A stretch of 64,000 bases of DNA from Nocardia aurea (GCF_003123685.1 NZ_QCYJ01000103.1:558001-622000), one strand, 5' to 3'; positions 25,026-33,712 are shown, counted from the first letter of the stretch. Translations and numbers: made by a program. The notes: generated by a model from the sequence alone, not told the origin.

Positions 25026-25951
25026 TCGCAGTCTCCGGACTGGTGGTGCGACGAGCGGGGCTGCTCGTCGCGCTGCTCGCCCTCGTCTTCGTCGTGGTCG
25101 ATCTCCTGCCGGGGAACGCGGCGCGAGCGGTGCTCGGACGTGACGCGGGGCCCGAACGGATCGCGGCGAAGGAGCACGAGCTGGGACTCGACCGGCCGTT
25201 GCCGGTCCGGTTCTGGAATTGGTTCAGCGGGGCAGCCACCGGTGATTTCGGCACAACGGCCCGCGGTCAATCGGTGAACGACCTGTTGGCCGCCAAATTC
25301 CCGCAGACCCTGCTGTTGGCGTCGATCGCGCTCGCCGTCACGGTGGTGGTCTCGCTGCTGCTCGGCCTGTGGTGGGCCGCGCGGCCGACGAGCACCGCCG
25401 CTCGCCTGCTGCAACCGGGATCCGCGTTCGTGATCGCCGTTCCCGAATTCGTGGTCGCGACCCTGCTGGTTCTGGTCTTCTCGCTCTGGCTGGATTGGCT
25501 GCCCGCAGTGACCTTCACCGATCGATCGGGGTATCCGGCGAGCGCGGAGATGCTGATCCTGCCCGTGCTCGCGCTGGCGATACCGCAGGCGGGCTGGAAT
25601 GTGCGCGTGGTGCGCGGCGCGCTGGCCGATGCCGCCTCCGCGCCGCATGTGGAGAGCGCCGTCCTGAACGGCCTCGACGAGCGAACGGTACTGCTGCGCC
25701 ATGTACTGCCGTTCGCGCTGCCGACCATCGCGGCGTCGTTCGCGACCTCGGTCGGCACCCTGTTCGGCGGTGCGCTCGTCGTCGAGACGATATTCAACTA
25801 CCCGGGGATGGGCGCGATGGTCGCGGGATCGGTCTCCGACCGTGACACCGCCCTCGTCGCGGCCGTCGTGGCACTGACGGGAACGACGATCATGTGTGTC
25901 CTGCTGATGGCCGATGCCATTCGCGCCTGGTCGAATCGAGGTCGGCCGTGA
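25010..25951 (+). CDS. Opp/Dpp-type ABC permease 1 (DppB-like)
   Basis: The start is uncertain: GTG 25010 overlaps the binding-protein gene by 16 bases, while TTG 25022 would give a 4-base TTGA overlap. The product is about 310 residues with six membrane helices. The EAA-like cytosolic loop ESAVLNGLDERTVLLRHVLPFALP and the ending ETIFNYPGMGAM are standard for the first permease of this class. It pairs with the next permease in the membrane. Confidence 0.88.
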   Translation: MVVELIAVSGLVVRRAGLLVALLALVFVVVDLLPGNAARAVLGRDAGPERIAAKEHELGLDRPLPVRFWNWFSGAATGDFGTTARGQSVNDLLAAKFPQTLLLASIALAVTVVVSLLLGLWWAARPTSTAARLLQPGSAFVIAVPEFVVATLLVLVFSLWLDWLPAVTFTDRSGYPASAEMLILPVLALAIPQAGWNVRVVRGALADAASAPHVESAVLNGLDERTVLLRHVLPFALPTIAASFATSVGTLFGGALVVETIFNYPGMGAMVAGSVSDRDTALVAAVVALTGTTIMCVLLMADAIRAWSNRGRP

Positions 25952-26754
25952 CGACGTCGACCAGCTCCCGACGGTGGTGGCTCGCCGTATTGCCCGCGGC
26001 CCTCGTCGTCGCGGTGGCGGTGGTCGGTCCAGCCCTCGCGCCGAATTCGGTCGACCACCCCGTCGGCATCTCGTTCGAGAAACCGGGCGACGACGCGTGG
26101 CTCGGCGGCGACCGGCTCGGGCGCAACGTCATGAGCCAGCTGTTGTGCGGCGGTTGGGGATTGCTGCTGCTCGGCGCGACCATCGCCGTGTTCGTCACGG
26201 CGTTCGCCGCGATACTCGGGTCGATCGCGGCCCTGTATCCGAGGACCGGCTCGTGGATCGAGCGGACCGCCGACCTGGGCATGCTGCTACCGCCGGTGCT
26301 GGCGATGCTGCTGTTCATGCTCTCCTGGCCCGAATCCGGCGCCGTCGGACTGGTCGTCGTCTCGGTGATCGCCGGTACCCCGTATTCCGCGCGCGTGTTC
26401 GCCGCCGCGGCCTCCGGTGTCGCGGCCTCCGGATTCATCGAGGCGGCGCAGGCTCGCGGAGAACGGTTGAGCTATCTCGTCTTTCGGGAAGTGCTGCCGA
26501 ATCTGCGCGAAACACTGCTGACCCAGTTGGGATTACGATTCGTGGAGGCGATGTATCTCGTGAGTACCGCGGCTTTCCTGCAACTTCCCACCACCCTCGG
26601 CGACGCCAACTGGGCGGTGATGGTCCGCGAGAACGCGTCGGGGATCCTGCTCAATCCCGCCGCGGTCCTGGCTCCGAGTCTCGCGATCGGTCTGCTCGCG
26701 GTCAGCGTGAACAGCGCCGTCGCAGCCTTCGGACGCGGGCGGCGCGGCATATGA
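25948..26754 (+). CDS. Opp/Dpp-type ABC permease 2 (DppC-like)
   Basis: The start GTG 25948 overlaps the previous stop as GTGA. The 268-residue product has an N-terminal helix, the periplasmic element GGDRLGRNVMSQLLCG typical of DppC, and the ATPase-contact loop SGFIEAAQARGERLSYLVFREVLPN. It completes the channel with permease 1. Translational coupling from lipoprotein to ATPase means that the whole importer is one regulated unit. Confidence 0.88.
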   Translation: MTTSTSSRRWWLAVLPAALVVAVAVVGPALAPNSVDHPVGISFEKPGDDAWLGGDRLGRNVMSQLLCGGWGLLLLGATIAVFVTAFAAILGSIAALYPRTGSWIERTADLGMLLPPVLAMLLFMLSWPESGAVGLVVVSVIAGTPYSARVFAAAASGVAASGFIEAAQARGERLSYLVFREVLPNLRETLLTQLGLRFVEAMYLVSTAAFLQLPTTLGDANWAVMVRENASGILLNPAAVLAPSLAIGLLAVSVNSAVAAFGRGRRGI

Positions 26755-28196
26755 CCGGCGGGGTGACAGTCGAGGACCTGTCGATTCGTTCGGTGTCGGG
26801 CGCGGTACTGCTCGCGCCGACTTCGCTTCGGGTCGCGCAGGGTTCGGTGACGGCGCTGACCGGGCCGTCCGGCGTCGGAAAGACGACGCTGATGCGCGCG
26901 GTACTGGGGCATCTGTCCAGTGGGACGACACGAACCAGTGGTTCGGTGCACGTCGCCGGACAGGACGTCTTCGCGTTGAGTCCGACCGCGCTGCAATCCT
27001 TCCGGCGGGAGAACATCGCCTTCGTCGGCCAGGATCCCGGCGCGGCGCTCAATCCGACGATGCGTATTCGTTCGCTGCTCGGCGAAGCGGCGCACCGAGC
27101 CACCGATCTCGTGCCGGGCACTGTGCTCGCCCGGGTCGGATTGCCCGAGCACTGTCTGCGTAGGCGTCCGGGTGAACTCTCCGGCGGTGAACAGCGGCGG
27201 GTCGCGCTCGCGTTGGCGCTGGCCCGCAAGGTGGGTGTGCTGGTCGTGGACGAACCGATCGCGGGCCTGCACGGGGAATTGCGTAACGGCATCGCCGATC
27301 TGCTGCGTTCGCTCGCGACCGATGACGGTGTCGCCGTGGTGGTTTCCGGTCACGACACGAAGATCCTGCACCGACTGGCCGACCAGGTCGTCGCGCTCGG
27401 CGAGCCGCCCGCCGATCTGGCGCATTCGGCTGCGCGGCCGCGCGATCCGGTCACCTCGGGGCCACCTGCGCTGCGGGCGCGCGCGATATCGGCGACCGTC
27501 GGCCGCAGGAAACTCCTGGAAGTGGTCGACCTGGAAATCCCCGCGGGGGAGTCGGTGGCGGTCGTCGGGCCGTCGGGGGCGGGAAAGACCACGTTCGCGC
27601 GGGTGCTCGCGGGAATCCACACCGGGGCGTCGGGCACCCTCGAGGTGGACGGTCGCGCACTCGGTGTCGGGCGTGCGCGCCGGTCTCGCCGCGAACGCAG
27701 ACGGATACAGCTGATCCCGCAGAATCCGCTGTCCACGCTGAACCCGAAACACACGGTGCTGCAATCGTTGTCGCGGCCGCTGCGCCTGACCGGGATGTCA
27801 GTCCGGTCCGAGATCGCCGATCGTGCCGCGGACCTGCTGGACAGCGTCGAACTCGACGCGGATCTGCTGCACCGGTATCCCGACGAGCTCTCCGGTGGTC
27901 AGCGGCAGCGTGTCGCCATCGCCCGCGCCCTGGCCGCCGAACCGGAGATCCTCGTCTGTGACGAGATCACCTCGGCCCTCGACACGGCCACCGCGCGTTC
28001 GATCATGGAACTGGTCGAACGCACCCGGATCGAGAGGGGTATCGGCATTCTCGTCGTCAGCCACGACATGACCGTCGTGGCCGGGTACTGCCCGGGAATC
28101 GTGGTGCTCGCGGGCGGAAGGGTCGTCGAGCGCGGCCATACCGCCGACGTGCTCGCCGACCCCGCCGCTCCCGAGACGAAGGCCCTGCTGGTGTGA
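26751..28196 (+). CDS. Double ABC ATPase (DppD-DppF fusion) of the iron-box importer
   Basis: The 481-residue product starts in an ATGA overlap and contains two complete nucleotide-binding domains. The first has Walker A GPSGVGKTT (38-46), signature LSGGEQRR and Walker B VLVVDEPIAGLHGE, whose D-loop (AGLHGE) departs from the usual SALD. The second has Walker A GPSGAGKTT (about 272-280), signature LSGGQRQR (about 380) and the standard CDEITSALD with SHDM. Fusion of the two Opp ATPases fixes a heterodimeric engine, possibly with one weaker site. A small hairpin follows the stop. Confidence 0.9.
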   Translation: MTGGVTVEDLSIRSVSGAVLLAPTSLRVAQGSVTALTGPSGVGKTTLMRAVLGHLSSGTTRTSGSVHVAGQDVFALSPTALQSFRRENIAFVGQDPGAALNPTMRIRSLLGEAAHRATDLVPGTVLARVGLPEHCLRRRPGELSGGEQRRVALALALARKVGVLVVDEPIAGLHGELRNGIADLLRSLATDDGVAVVVSGHDTKILHRLADQVVALGEPPADLAHSAARPRDPVTSGPPALRARAISATVGRRKLLEVVDLEIPAGESVAVVGPSGAGKTTFARVLAGIHTGASGTLEVDGRALGVGRARRSRRERRRIQLIPQNPLSTLNPKHTVLQSLSRPLRLTGMSVRSEIADRAADLLDSVELDADLLHRYPDELSGGQRQRVAIARALAAEPEILVCDEITSALDTATARSIMELVERTRIERGIGILVVSHDMTVVAGYCPGIVVLAGGRVVERGHTADVLADPAAPETKALLV

Positions 28197-28203
28197 ACTC
28201 GTG

Positions 28204-28225
28204 GGACTACCCGGAGAAGTAGTCC
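28204..28225. terminator. Small hairpin after the importer operon
   Basis: GGACTAC (28204-28210) and GTAGTCC (28219-28225) can form a 7-bp stem just after the double-ATPase stop. There is no strong U-tract. It may weaken read-through toward efeU. Confidence 0.4.
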
Positions 28226-28387
28226 TCCGGTCCGCCGTCGCGGGCGGCGTCGACGACCCCCGGCTCTCGACGGTGGCCGGCCGGAGATCGGCAATATCGT
28301 GCCTGATGGAAGGAGCTCTCTCAGCGTCTACTCAGGTCGAGGGAGCGCGCCGCGCCATCCGTGTGCGACACTGAACTTCCTTCCGAA

Positions 28388-28406
28388 ATAGGTAAGGCTT
28401 GGTTTA
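28388..28406. promoter_or_regulatory. IdeR-like box upstream of efeU
   Basis: ATAGGTAAGGCTTGGTTTA matches the IdeR/DtxR consensus at 12 of 19 positions, with the left half well kept (TAGGT-AGGCT) and the right half degenerate. It ends 20 bases before the efeU start. Iron-dependent repression of efeUOB is the expected function; the match is weaker than at 23429. Confidence 0.45.
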
Positions 28407-28426
28407 GTTTGTGACGAGGAGTCGAC

Positions 28427-29335
28427 GTGGTCGTACGGGCACTCGCCTCCGATGCGCCATCGGTTGCCGCGCAGTTGTTCGGCAGCGGGCTGATCGGTGC
28501 GCGTGAGGGCCTCGAAACCGGGATCGTTGTCATGATCCTGGTCGCCTTCCTGGTCAAATCCGGTGATCGCGGGGCGCTGAAGTGGGTCGCCGCCGGGGTG
28601 GGAGCGGCGATCGCGATGGTCGCGGCGATATTCGCCGGGGTGCGGTTCGGCACCTCGACGGTCACCGGGGTCGCGGCCGAGCTGATCTCGGGGATCGCGT
28701 CGTTGGCCGCGGTGGTGATCGTCACCTGGATGGTGCTGTGGATGCGTACCGCCTCGCGTTCGATCTCGACGGATCTGAAGGCTGGGATGGCGAAGGCCGT
28801 CGCGGGCGGCCCGCTCGCGGTGTCGGCGTTGGCATTTCTCGCGGTGGGGCGCGAGGGGGTGGAGACGGCGTTGCTGATGGTCGGCTACGCGGAGAATGCC
28901 GAGGGAAGCAGGTGGCCGCTGATCGGCCTGCTGCTGGGGATCGTGGTGGCGGCACTGCTGACGGTGCTGCTTTACTTCGGTGCGATTCGCATCAATTTCG
29001 CGGTGTTCTTCAAGTACACGGGGATCTTCCTGATCGTTGTCGCCGCGGGGATCCTGGCATACGGGATCCGCGCGTTGCAGACGGCCGATTGGTTGCCGGG
29101 GTTGACAGCCAACGCCTTCGACATTTCGTCGTGGTTCACCATGTCGAGCTGGTACGGCACGGTCGCGCAGGGAATTTTCAACTTCCGCGCCGACCCGACA
29201 CTGCTACAGGTGCTCGCCTGGCTGGGATACGTGGTGGTCGTACTGATGTTGTTCCTGCGCCCGACCGCGGGCGCGGGCCCGCCAGGCTCCGATGGACCAC
29301 CCCCCGCTCCCTCCGCGGCCGTGCCGCACTCGTGA
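28427..29335 (+). CDS. efeU: FTR1-family high-affinity iron permease EfeU
   Basis: The 302-residue membrane protein starts at GTG 28427 after a GAGGAG site. It has seven predicted helices and both iron-binding REGxE motifs: REGLE at 26-30 and REGVE at 142-146. These carry Fe(III) across the membrane after oxidation by partner proteins. It is first in the efeUOB operon. The order, and the short gap to efeO, match the E. coli and actinobacterial tripartite ferrous-iron systems. Confidence 0.95.
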   Translation: MVVRALASDAPSVAAQLFGSGLIGAREGLETGIVVMILVAFLVKSGDRGALKWVAAGVGAAIAMVAAIFAGVRFGTSTVTGVAAELISGIASLAAVVIVTWMVLWMRTASRSISTDLKAGMAKAVAGGPLAVSALAFLAVGREGVETALLMVGYAENAEGSRWPLIGLLLGIVVAALLTVLLYFGAIRINFAVFFKYTGIFLIVVAAGILAYGIRALQTADWLPGLTANAFDISSWFTMSSWYGTVAQGIFNFRADPTLLQVLAWLGYVVVVLMLFLRPTAGAGPPGSDGPPPAPSAAVPHS

Positions 29336-29347
29336 AAGGTTCCACCC

Positions 29348-30478
29348 ATGCGATCTACTACGAAGTGGGTCACCGCCGCCGTCGCGCTGCCGATGGTGCT
29401 TGTCTCGTGTACGAGCAAGTCCGAGAGCAGTGCCGGCGATATCACCGTCACCACGAACGACAGTTCGTGCGAGGTGTCGACGAGATCGGCGACGACCGGT
29501 AACACGACCTTCCGGATCACCAACAACGGCACCAAAGTCACCGAGTTCTACGTCTACGGCGCGGGCGATCGGGTCGTCGGTGAAGTCGAGAACATCGGCC
29601 CCGGACTGACCCGTCAGCTGATCGTCTCGGTGCCCGACCCGGGTACCTATCAGACCGCGTGCAAGCCGGGCATGGTCGGTGACGGTATCCGTACCGACTT
29701 CGTCGTGACCGGGCAGGCGCAGACCCGCGACGACACCGGAAAACTCGCCGAGGCATCGGACGGGTACAAGCGCTACCTGGTCTCGCAGGTGACGGCGTTG
29801 CAGGAGACGGCGAAGGTGTTCGTCGACGCGATCAAGTCCGGTGATATCGAGTCGGCGAAGAAGCAGTTCCCGTTGACGCGTACCTATTACGAACGCATCG
29901 AACCGGTGGCGGAGAGTTTCCCGAACGATCTGGATCCGCGCCTGGACCTGCGTGAGGCCGATCTGGCCCCGGGAGACACGTGGACCGGATTCCATCGGCT
30001 GGAAAAGGATCTGTGGGCACAAGGCTTGCAGCCCGACACCACGAAGGTCGCCGATCAACTGCTCGCCGATATCGCCGAACTCGCGACGGGGGTGGGTGCG
30101 GCGAATTTCTCCGTCGACCCGATCCAGGTCGCGGGTGGCGCGCAGACGCTGCTCGACGAGATCGCGCGCACCAAGATCACCGGTGAGGAGGACACCTTCT
30201 CCCATACCGATCTGTGGGATTTCCAGGCCAATGTCGACGGCTCGCAAGCCGCCATCGCCAGCGTTCGCCCGATACTCGACGAACGCAACAAGGATCTCGG
30301 CACCCAGATCGATCGCCGCTTCGCCGAACTCGACGGTGAGCTGGCCAAGTATCGCGTCGGTGACGGGCAGATGAGCTACGACAAGGTGACCGAGCCGCAG
30401 CGAGTCGAGCTGGCGCGGCGTATCGACGCACTGTCGGCGGTCGTCAGTCAGGTGCAAGGCGTTGTCGCGGGATCCTGA
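29348..30478 (+). CDS. efeO: EfeO iron-uptake lipoprotein (cupredoxin plus M75)
   Basis: The 376-residue product has a lipoprotein signal with lipobox Cys21 (MVLVSC). Residues about 30-125 form the cupredoxin-like EfeO-N domain and the rest the imelysin/M75 helical domain with its HxxE motif (GFHRLEKDLW, near residue 217). EfeO is thought to bind Fe(II)/Fe(III) outside the membrane and pass it to EfeU. It sits 12 bases after efeU and overlaps efeB. The Cys and His ligands usual in the cupredoxin part are only partly obvious. Confidence 0.93.
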   Translation: MRSTTKWVTAAVALPMVLVSCTSKSESSAGDITVTTNDSSCEVSTRSATTGNTTFRITNNGTKVTEFYVYGAGDRVVGEVENIGPGLTRQLIVSVPDPGTYQTACKPGMVGDGIRTDFVVTGQAQTRDDTGKLAEASDGYKRYLVSQVTALQETAKVFVDAIKSGDIESAKKQFPLTRTYYERIEPVAESFPNDLDPRLDLREADLAPGDTWTGFHRLEKDLWAQGLQPDTTKVADQLLADIAELATGVGAANFSVDPIQVAGGAQTLLDEIARTKITGEEDTFSHTDLWDFQANVDGSQAAIASVRPILDERNKDLGTQIDRRFAELDGELAKYRVGDGQMSYDKVTEPQRVELARRIDALSAVVSQVQGVVAGS

Positions 30479-31745
30479 ATGCGCGCAAGATGACTCGGGT
30501 CGCGGCGGGGTAACCCGCCGCAGCCTGTTCGGCACCGCCGGTGTCGGTGTCCTCGCCGCCGGGGCCGGAGTGCTGGCGGGGCGGGCGTCGAGTTCGGACT
30601 CCTCGGTGTCGACGGTCGTGCCGTTCCGCGCCGACCATCAGGCGGGCATCGTCACCCCGGCTCAGGATCGTCTGCATTTCGCCGCGTTCGACGTGCACAC
30701 CGAATCCCGTGAGGAACTTCTCGCTCTGTTGCGGACCTGGACCGCGATGGCCGAACGCATGACATCGGGTCGGGAGGCGGTGCACGACGGGGCGACCGGT
30801 GCGGGGGAGTACATGCCGCCCACCGACACCGGTGAAGCCTTGGACCTCGCACCCGCGCGGTTGACGCTGACCATCGGTTTCGGTCCTTCGCTGTTCACGT
30901 CGGCATCCGGCGGCGATCGATTCGGTCTGTCGAAGCACAAGCCGACGGTGTTGGCCGACCTGCCGAAATTCACCGCGGACGCATTGGATCCGGCGCGGTC
31001 GGGCGGCGATATCGCCATCCAGGCCTGCGCCGACGATCCGCAGGTCGCGGTGCACGCGATTCGCAATCTGGCGCGCGCCGGATTCGGTGTGGTGTCGGTG
31101 CGGTGGTCCCAACTCGGTTTCGGTCGTACCTCCTCGACCTCGACCAGTCAGGTGACCCCGCGAAACCTGTTGGGATTCAAGGACGGAACCCGCAACATCA
31201 AGGCCGAGGACAATGACGCGGTCTCGAGATTCGTCTGGGTCGACGGCGGTGACGACAAGGCGTGGATGGCGGGCGGCTCATATCTGGTCACCCGCCGGAT
31301 ACGTATGCTGATCGAACCGTGGGATCGGACCAGTCTGCACGAGCAGGAACGGGTCATCGGGCGCGCCAAGGGTACCGGCGCGCCATTGGGCGGCCGGGAC
31401 GAATTCGAGGAGTTGGATCTCCAGTCCGCGGGACCGTCCGGCCCGCTGATCGATACCGACGCTCACGTCCGCCTCGCGTCCCGTGACGAACTCGGCGGGA
31501 TCCAGATCTTGCGCCGCGGTTACAATTTCACCGACGGGTCCGACGGTTTCGGGCATCTGGACGCGGGCCTGTTCTTCATCGCCTACTGCCGTGACCCACT
31601 CGCCCAGTTCGTGCCGATGCAGGAGAACCTGGCCCGCAACGACGCGCTCAACGAATACATCAAACACGTCGGTTCCGCCGTCTTCGCGGTACCACCCGGG
31701 CTCGGACCCGACGACTATTGGGGTTCAGGGCTATTCGCGCTGTAG
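30462..31745 (+). CDS. efeB: EfeB deferrochelatase/DyP-type haem peroxidase
   Basis: The 427-residue product begins at TTG 30462, overlapping efeO by 17 bases; no in-frame ATG or GTG precedes the signal. The N-terminus has a Tat motif TRRSLFGTAG and a hydrophobic stretch, so it is exported folded with haem. The DyP motif GFKDGTRN (GxxDG type) carries the catalytic Asp, and later segments with conserved His/Arg follow the family. EfeB oxidises Fe(II) or removes iron from haem for uptake through EfeO/EfeU. Length and order are canonical. Confidence 0.93.
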   Translation: MSRDPECAQDDSGRGGVTRRSLFGTAGVGVLAAGAGVLAGRASSSDSSVSTVVPFRADHQAGIVTPAQDRLHFAAFDVHTESREELLALLRTWTAMAERMTSGREAVHDGATGAGEYMPPTDTGEALDLAPARLTLTIGFGPSLFTSASGGDRFGLSKHKPTVLADLPKFTADALDPARSGGDIAIQACADDPQVAVHAIRNLARAGFGVVSVRWSQLGFGRTSSTSTSQVTPRNLLGFKDGTRNIKAEDNDAVSRFVWVDGGDDKAWMAGGSYLVTRRIRMLIEPWDRTSLHEQERVIGRAKGTGAPLGGRDEFEELDLQSAGPSGPLIDTDAHVRLASRDELGGIQILRRGYNFTDGSDGFGHLDAGLFFIAYCRDPLAQFVPMQENLARNDALNEYIKHVGSAVFAVPPGLGPDDYWGSGLFAL

Positions 31746-31774
31746 AGCAGTCACCGAGAACGGATGTTCCTCCG

Positions 31775-31925
31775 TCGCAGTGGGTTTGGGAGTAGTTCGT
31801 CGAGCATGCGACAGTCGACACCGCGAATGGTTTTCGATTTTGGTGAGTCCGAACGGGGCATCGATCTCGCGGCGGAGGTAGCCCATGTAGACCTCGACGA
31901 CGTTGTCGGAGCCGTCGTCCACGAC
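31775..31925 (-). pseudogene. Remnant of an OmpR-type response regulator (winged-helix end)
   Basis: On the minus strand one frame encodes NVVEVYMGYLRREIDAPFG (about 31905-31848), which is the recognition helix and following turn of an OmpR/PhoB DNA-binding domain. The sequel KTIRGVDCRMLDE (31834-31796) appears in a different frame, so a frameshift separates them near 31840. The usual TVRGVGYR has also decayed to TIRGVDCR. The receiver domain and the beginning of the winged helix are not found in any frame. This is a broken gene, possibly once a regulator of this iron region. Confidence 0.7.
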
Positions 31926-32157
31926 GCTCCCGGCATCGGTTGCGTGGCGATCATCCGGTTCGACGCCGAGGGCGGGGCTGTGGCGAACGTAACGCGCGAC
32001 GGCCCAGCGGTCCACATCGACACCGAGAAACCGTGGTGGGTCGAGTCGGGACCTCGAGCCGACCGGCTCCTCACCGGTGGGTATCCGGCCTCGGTGATAT
32101 CGCGGCGCTGATTAGAGTCGAGTCGGCGAACATATCGAGCGAACCCGAGGACTTGCG
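31926..32157. other. Non-coding remainder between efeB and gap
   Basis: Together with the pseudogene, 31746-32157 is a stretch of about 410 bases with no intact gene. Frames here show no recognisable motif. The promoter of the following gap gene must lie in it, but no clear -35/-10 pair stands out. Confidence 0.5.
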
Positions 32158-33612
32158 TTGACTACCGAACAACTTGACCGCTGGAACGCACAGGAAGCCG
32201 CTGCCGAGGCGATGAGTCCGATCATCGGCACGTTGTATCGAGAGAAGGGCGTGACGGTCCTGCTGCACAGCCGATCGCTGGTGAACAAGTCGGTGATCAG
32301 CATTCTGCGCACGCACCGCTTCGCCAGGCAGATCGAGGGCGAGGAACTGTCGGTGGACGAGACCCTGCCCTTCCTGCGGGTGCTCGCCGAATTGGACCTC
32401 GGGCCGTGCAAGATCGACCTCGGTCACCTGGTCACGACCTACCGTGCCGACGACCGCGGACTGTCGATCCGCGATTTCACCGCCTCGGTCCTCGTCGACG
32501 TCACCAACGGCAACAAGGCGCAGCCTCCCGGCCCGAAGGATGTCGTCCTCTACGGCTTCGGCCGCATCGGCCGCCTGGTCGCCCGCCTCCTGATCGAGAA
32601 GGTCGGATCGGGCAACGGGTTGAACGTGCGCGCGGTGGTGGTGCGCCGGGGCGGCGACGGCGATCTGGCCAAGCGGGCGTCGCTGCTGCGACGGGATTCG
32701 GTGCACGGCCAGTTCAACGGCACGATCAAGGTCGACACCGACAACGACACGATCATCGCCAACGGGAACGTGATCAAGTTCATCTACAGCGACGATCCGA
32801 CGACGATCGACTACACCGAGTACGGGATCGACGACGCGATCCTGATCGACAACACCGGCAAGTGGCGCGACCGGGAGGGACTGTCGCAGCATCTGCGCCC
32901 CGGTATCGCGAAGGTCGTTCTCACCGCCCCGGGCAAGGGTGACGTCCCGAATATCGTGCACGGCGTCAATCACCGCAGCCTGGACCTGTCGCAGCGGATC
33001 TTCTCGTGCGCGTCCTGCACGACCAACGCGATCGTTCCGCCGCTCAAGGCCATGGACGACGAGTACGGCATCGTCCGCGGCCACGTGGAGACGGTGCACT
33101 CGTTCACCAACGATCAGAACCTGCTGGACAACTATCACAGCGCGGACCGTCGCGGCCGTTCCGCGCCGTTCAATCTCGTGCTCACCGAAACCGGCGCCGC
33201 GTCCGCGGTCGCGAAGGCGATGCCCGATTTCAAGGCCAAGATCACCGGGAACTCGATCCGGGTTCCCACCCCCGACGTCTCCGTCGCGATCCTGAACCTG
33301 CAACTCGAGCGGGAGACGAACAAGAGCGAGGTGCTCGAGTACCTGCGGCAGGTCTCGCTCACCGGACCGTTGAGCCGCAACCTCGACTACACCGCCGCCA
33401 CCGACGCGGTGTCCTCCGATTTCATCGGGTCGCGCGCGGCATCGATCATCGACGCCAACGCCGCGATCGTCGAGGGCGACACCGCGATTCTGTATGTCTG
33501 GTACGACAACGAATTCGGTTACTCGTGCCAGGTGGTGCGCACGGTGCAATACATCTCGGGCATCGAGTATCCGACCTACCCGCGGGTCGACGCGATCCGC
33601 GAAAGCGTCTGA
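32158..33612 (+). CDS. gap: Glyceraldehyde-3-phosphate dehydrogenase, long N-terminally extended type
   Basis: The 484-residue product is about 145 residues longer than the classical enzyme. I start at TTG 32158, after a GAGGA site. Residues 1-125 are a mostly helical extension (RSLVNKSVISILRTHRFARQ). Then come the NAD Rossmann motif YGFGRIGR (132-139), catalytic Cys287 in ASCTTN, the His-bearing VHSFTNDQN and the C-terminal WYDNEFGYS. It interconverts glyceraldehyde 3-phosphate and 1,3-bisphosphoglycerate. The extended class is known in several actinobacteria and Bacteroidetes, usually beside a classical gap; no glycolytic neighbours are present. Confidence 0.9.
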   Translation: MTTEQLDRWNAQEAAAEAMSPIIGTLYREKGVTVLLHSRSLVNKSVISILRTHRFARQIEGEELSVDETLPFLRVLAELDLGPCKIDLGHLVTTYRADDRGLSIRDFTASVLVDVTNGNKAQPPGPKDVVLYGFGRIGRLVARLLIEKVGSGNGLNVRAVVVRRGGDGDLAKRASLLRRDSVHGQFNGTIKVDTDNDTIIANGNVIKFIYSDDPTTIDYTEYGIDDAILIDNTGKWRDREGLSQHLRPGIAKVVLTAPGKGDVPNIVHGVNHRSLDLSQRIFSCASCTTNAIVPPLKAMDDEYGIVRGHVETVHSFTNDQNLLDNYHSADRRGRSAPFNLVLTETGAASAVAKAMPDFKAKITGNSIRVPTPDVSVAILNLQLERETNKSEVLEYLRQVSLTGPLSRNLDYTAATDAVSSDFIGSRAASIIDANAAIVEGDTAILYVWYDNEFGYSCQVVRTVQYISGIEYPTYPRVDAIRESV

Positions 33613-33647
33613 CGCCCCGCGTCTTTCGGTCGGATCCCGGGTGAATC

Positions 33648-33684
33648 CGGCGGTCGCGGCGGCGTACGGCCCCCGCGACCGCCG
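33648..33684. terminator. Terminator hairpin between convergent genes
   Basis: CGGCGGTCGCGG (33648-33659) pairs with CCGCGACCGCCG (33673-33684), a perfect 12-bp stem between gap and the convergent XRE regulator. Confidence 0.65.
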
Positions 33685-33712
33685 AATGGCGTCGACCGCT
33701 CGCCCGCGCGAC

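Noticed and set aside
23499..28196. Reading the first Opp-type operon as an ordinary peptide importer
   Set aside because: Not excluded, but the inverted IdeR-like boxes and adjoining efeUOB make an iron-related ligand more likely.
30488..30520. ATG at 30488 as the efeB start
   Set aside because: It is out of frame with the EfeB protein. The TTG at 30462 is the only plausible start before the Tat signal.
32112..33549. Long minus-strand frames opposite gap
   Set aside because: They mirror gap codons and carry no motif, while the plus-strand protein has an intact ASCTTN active site.
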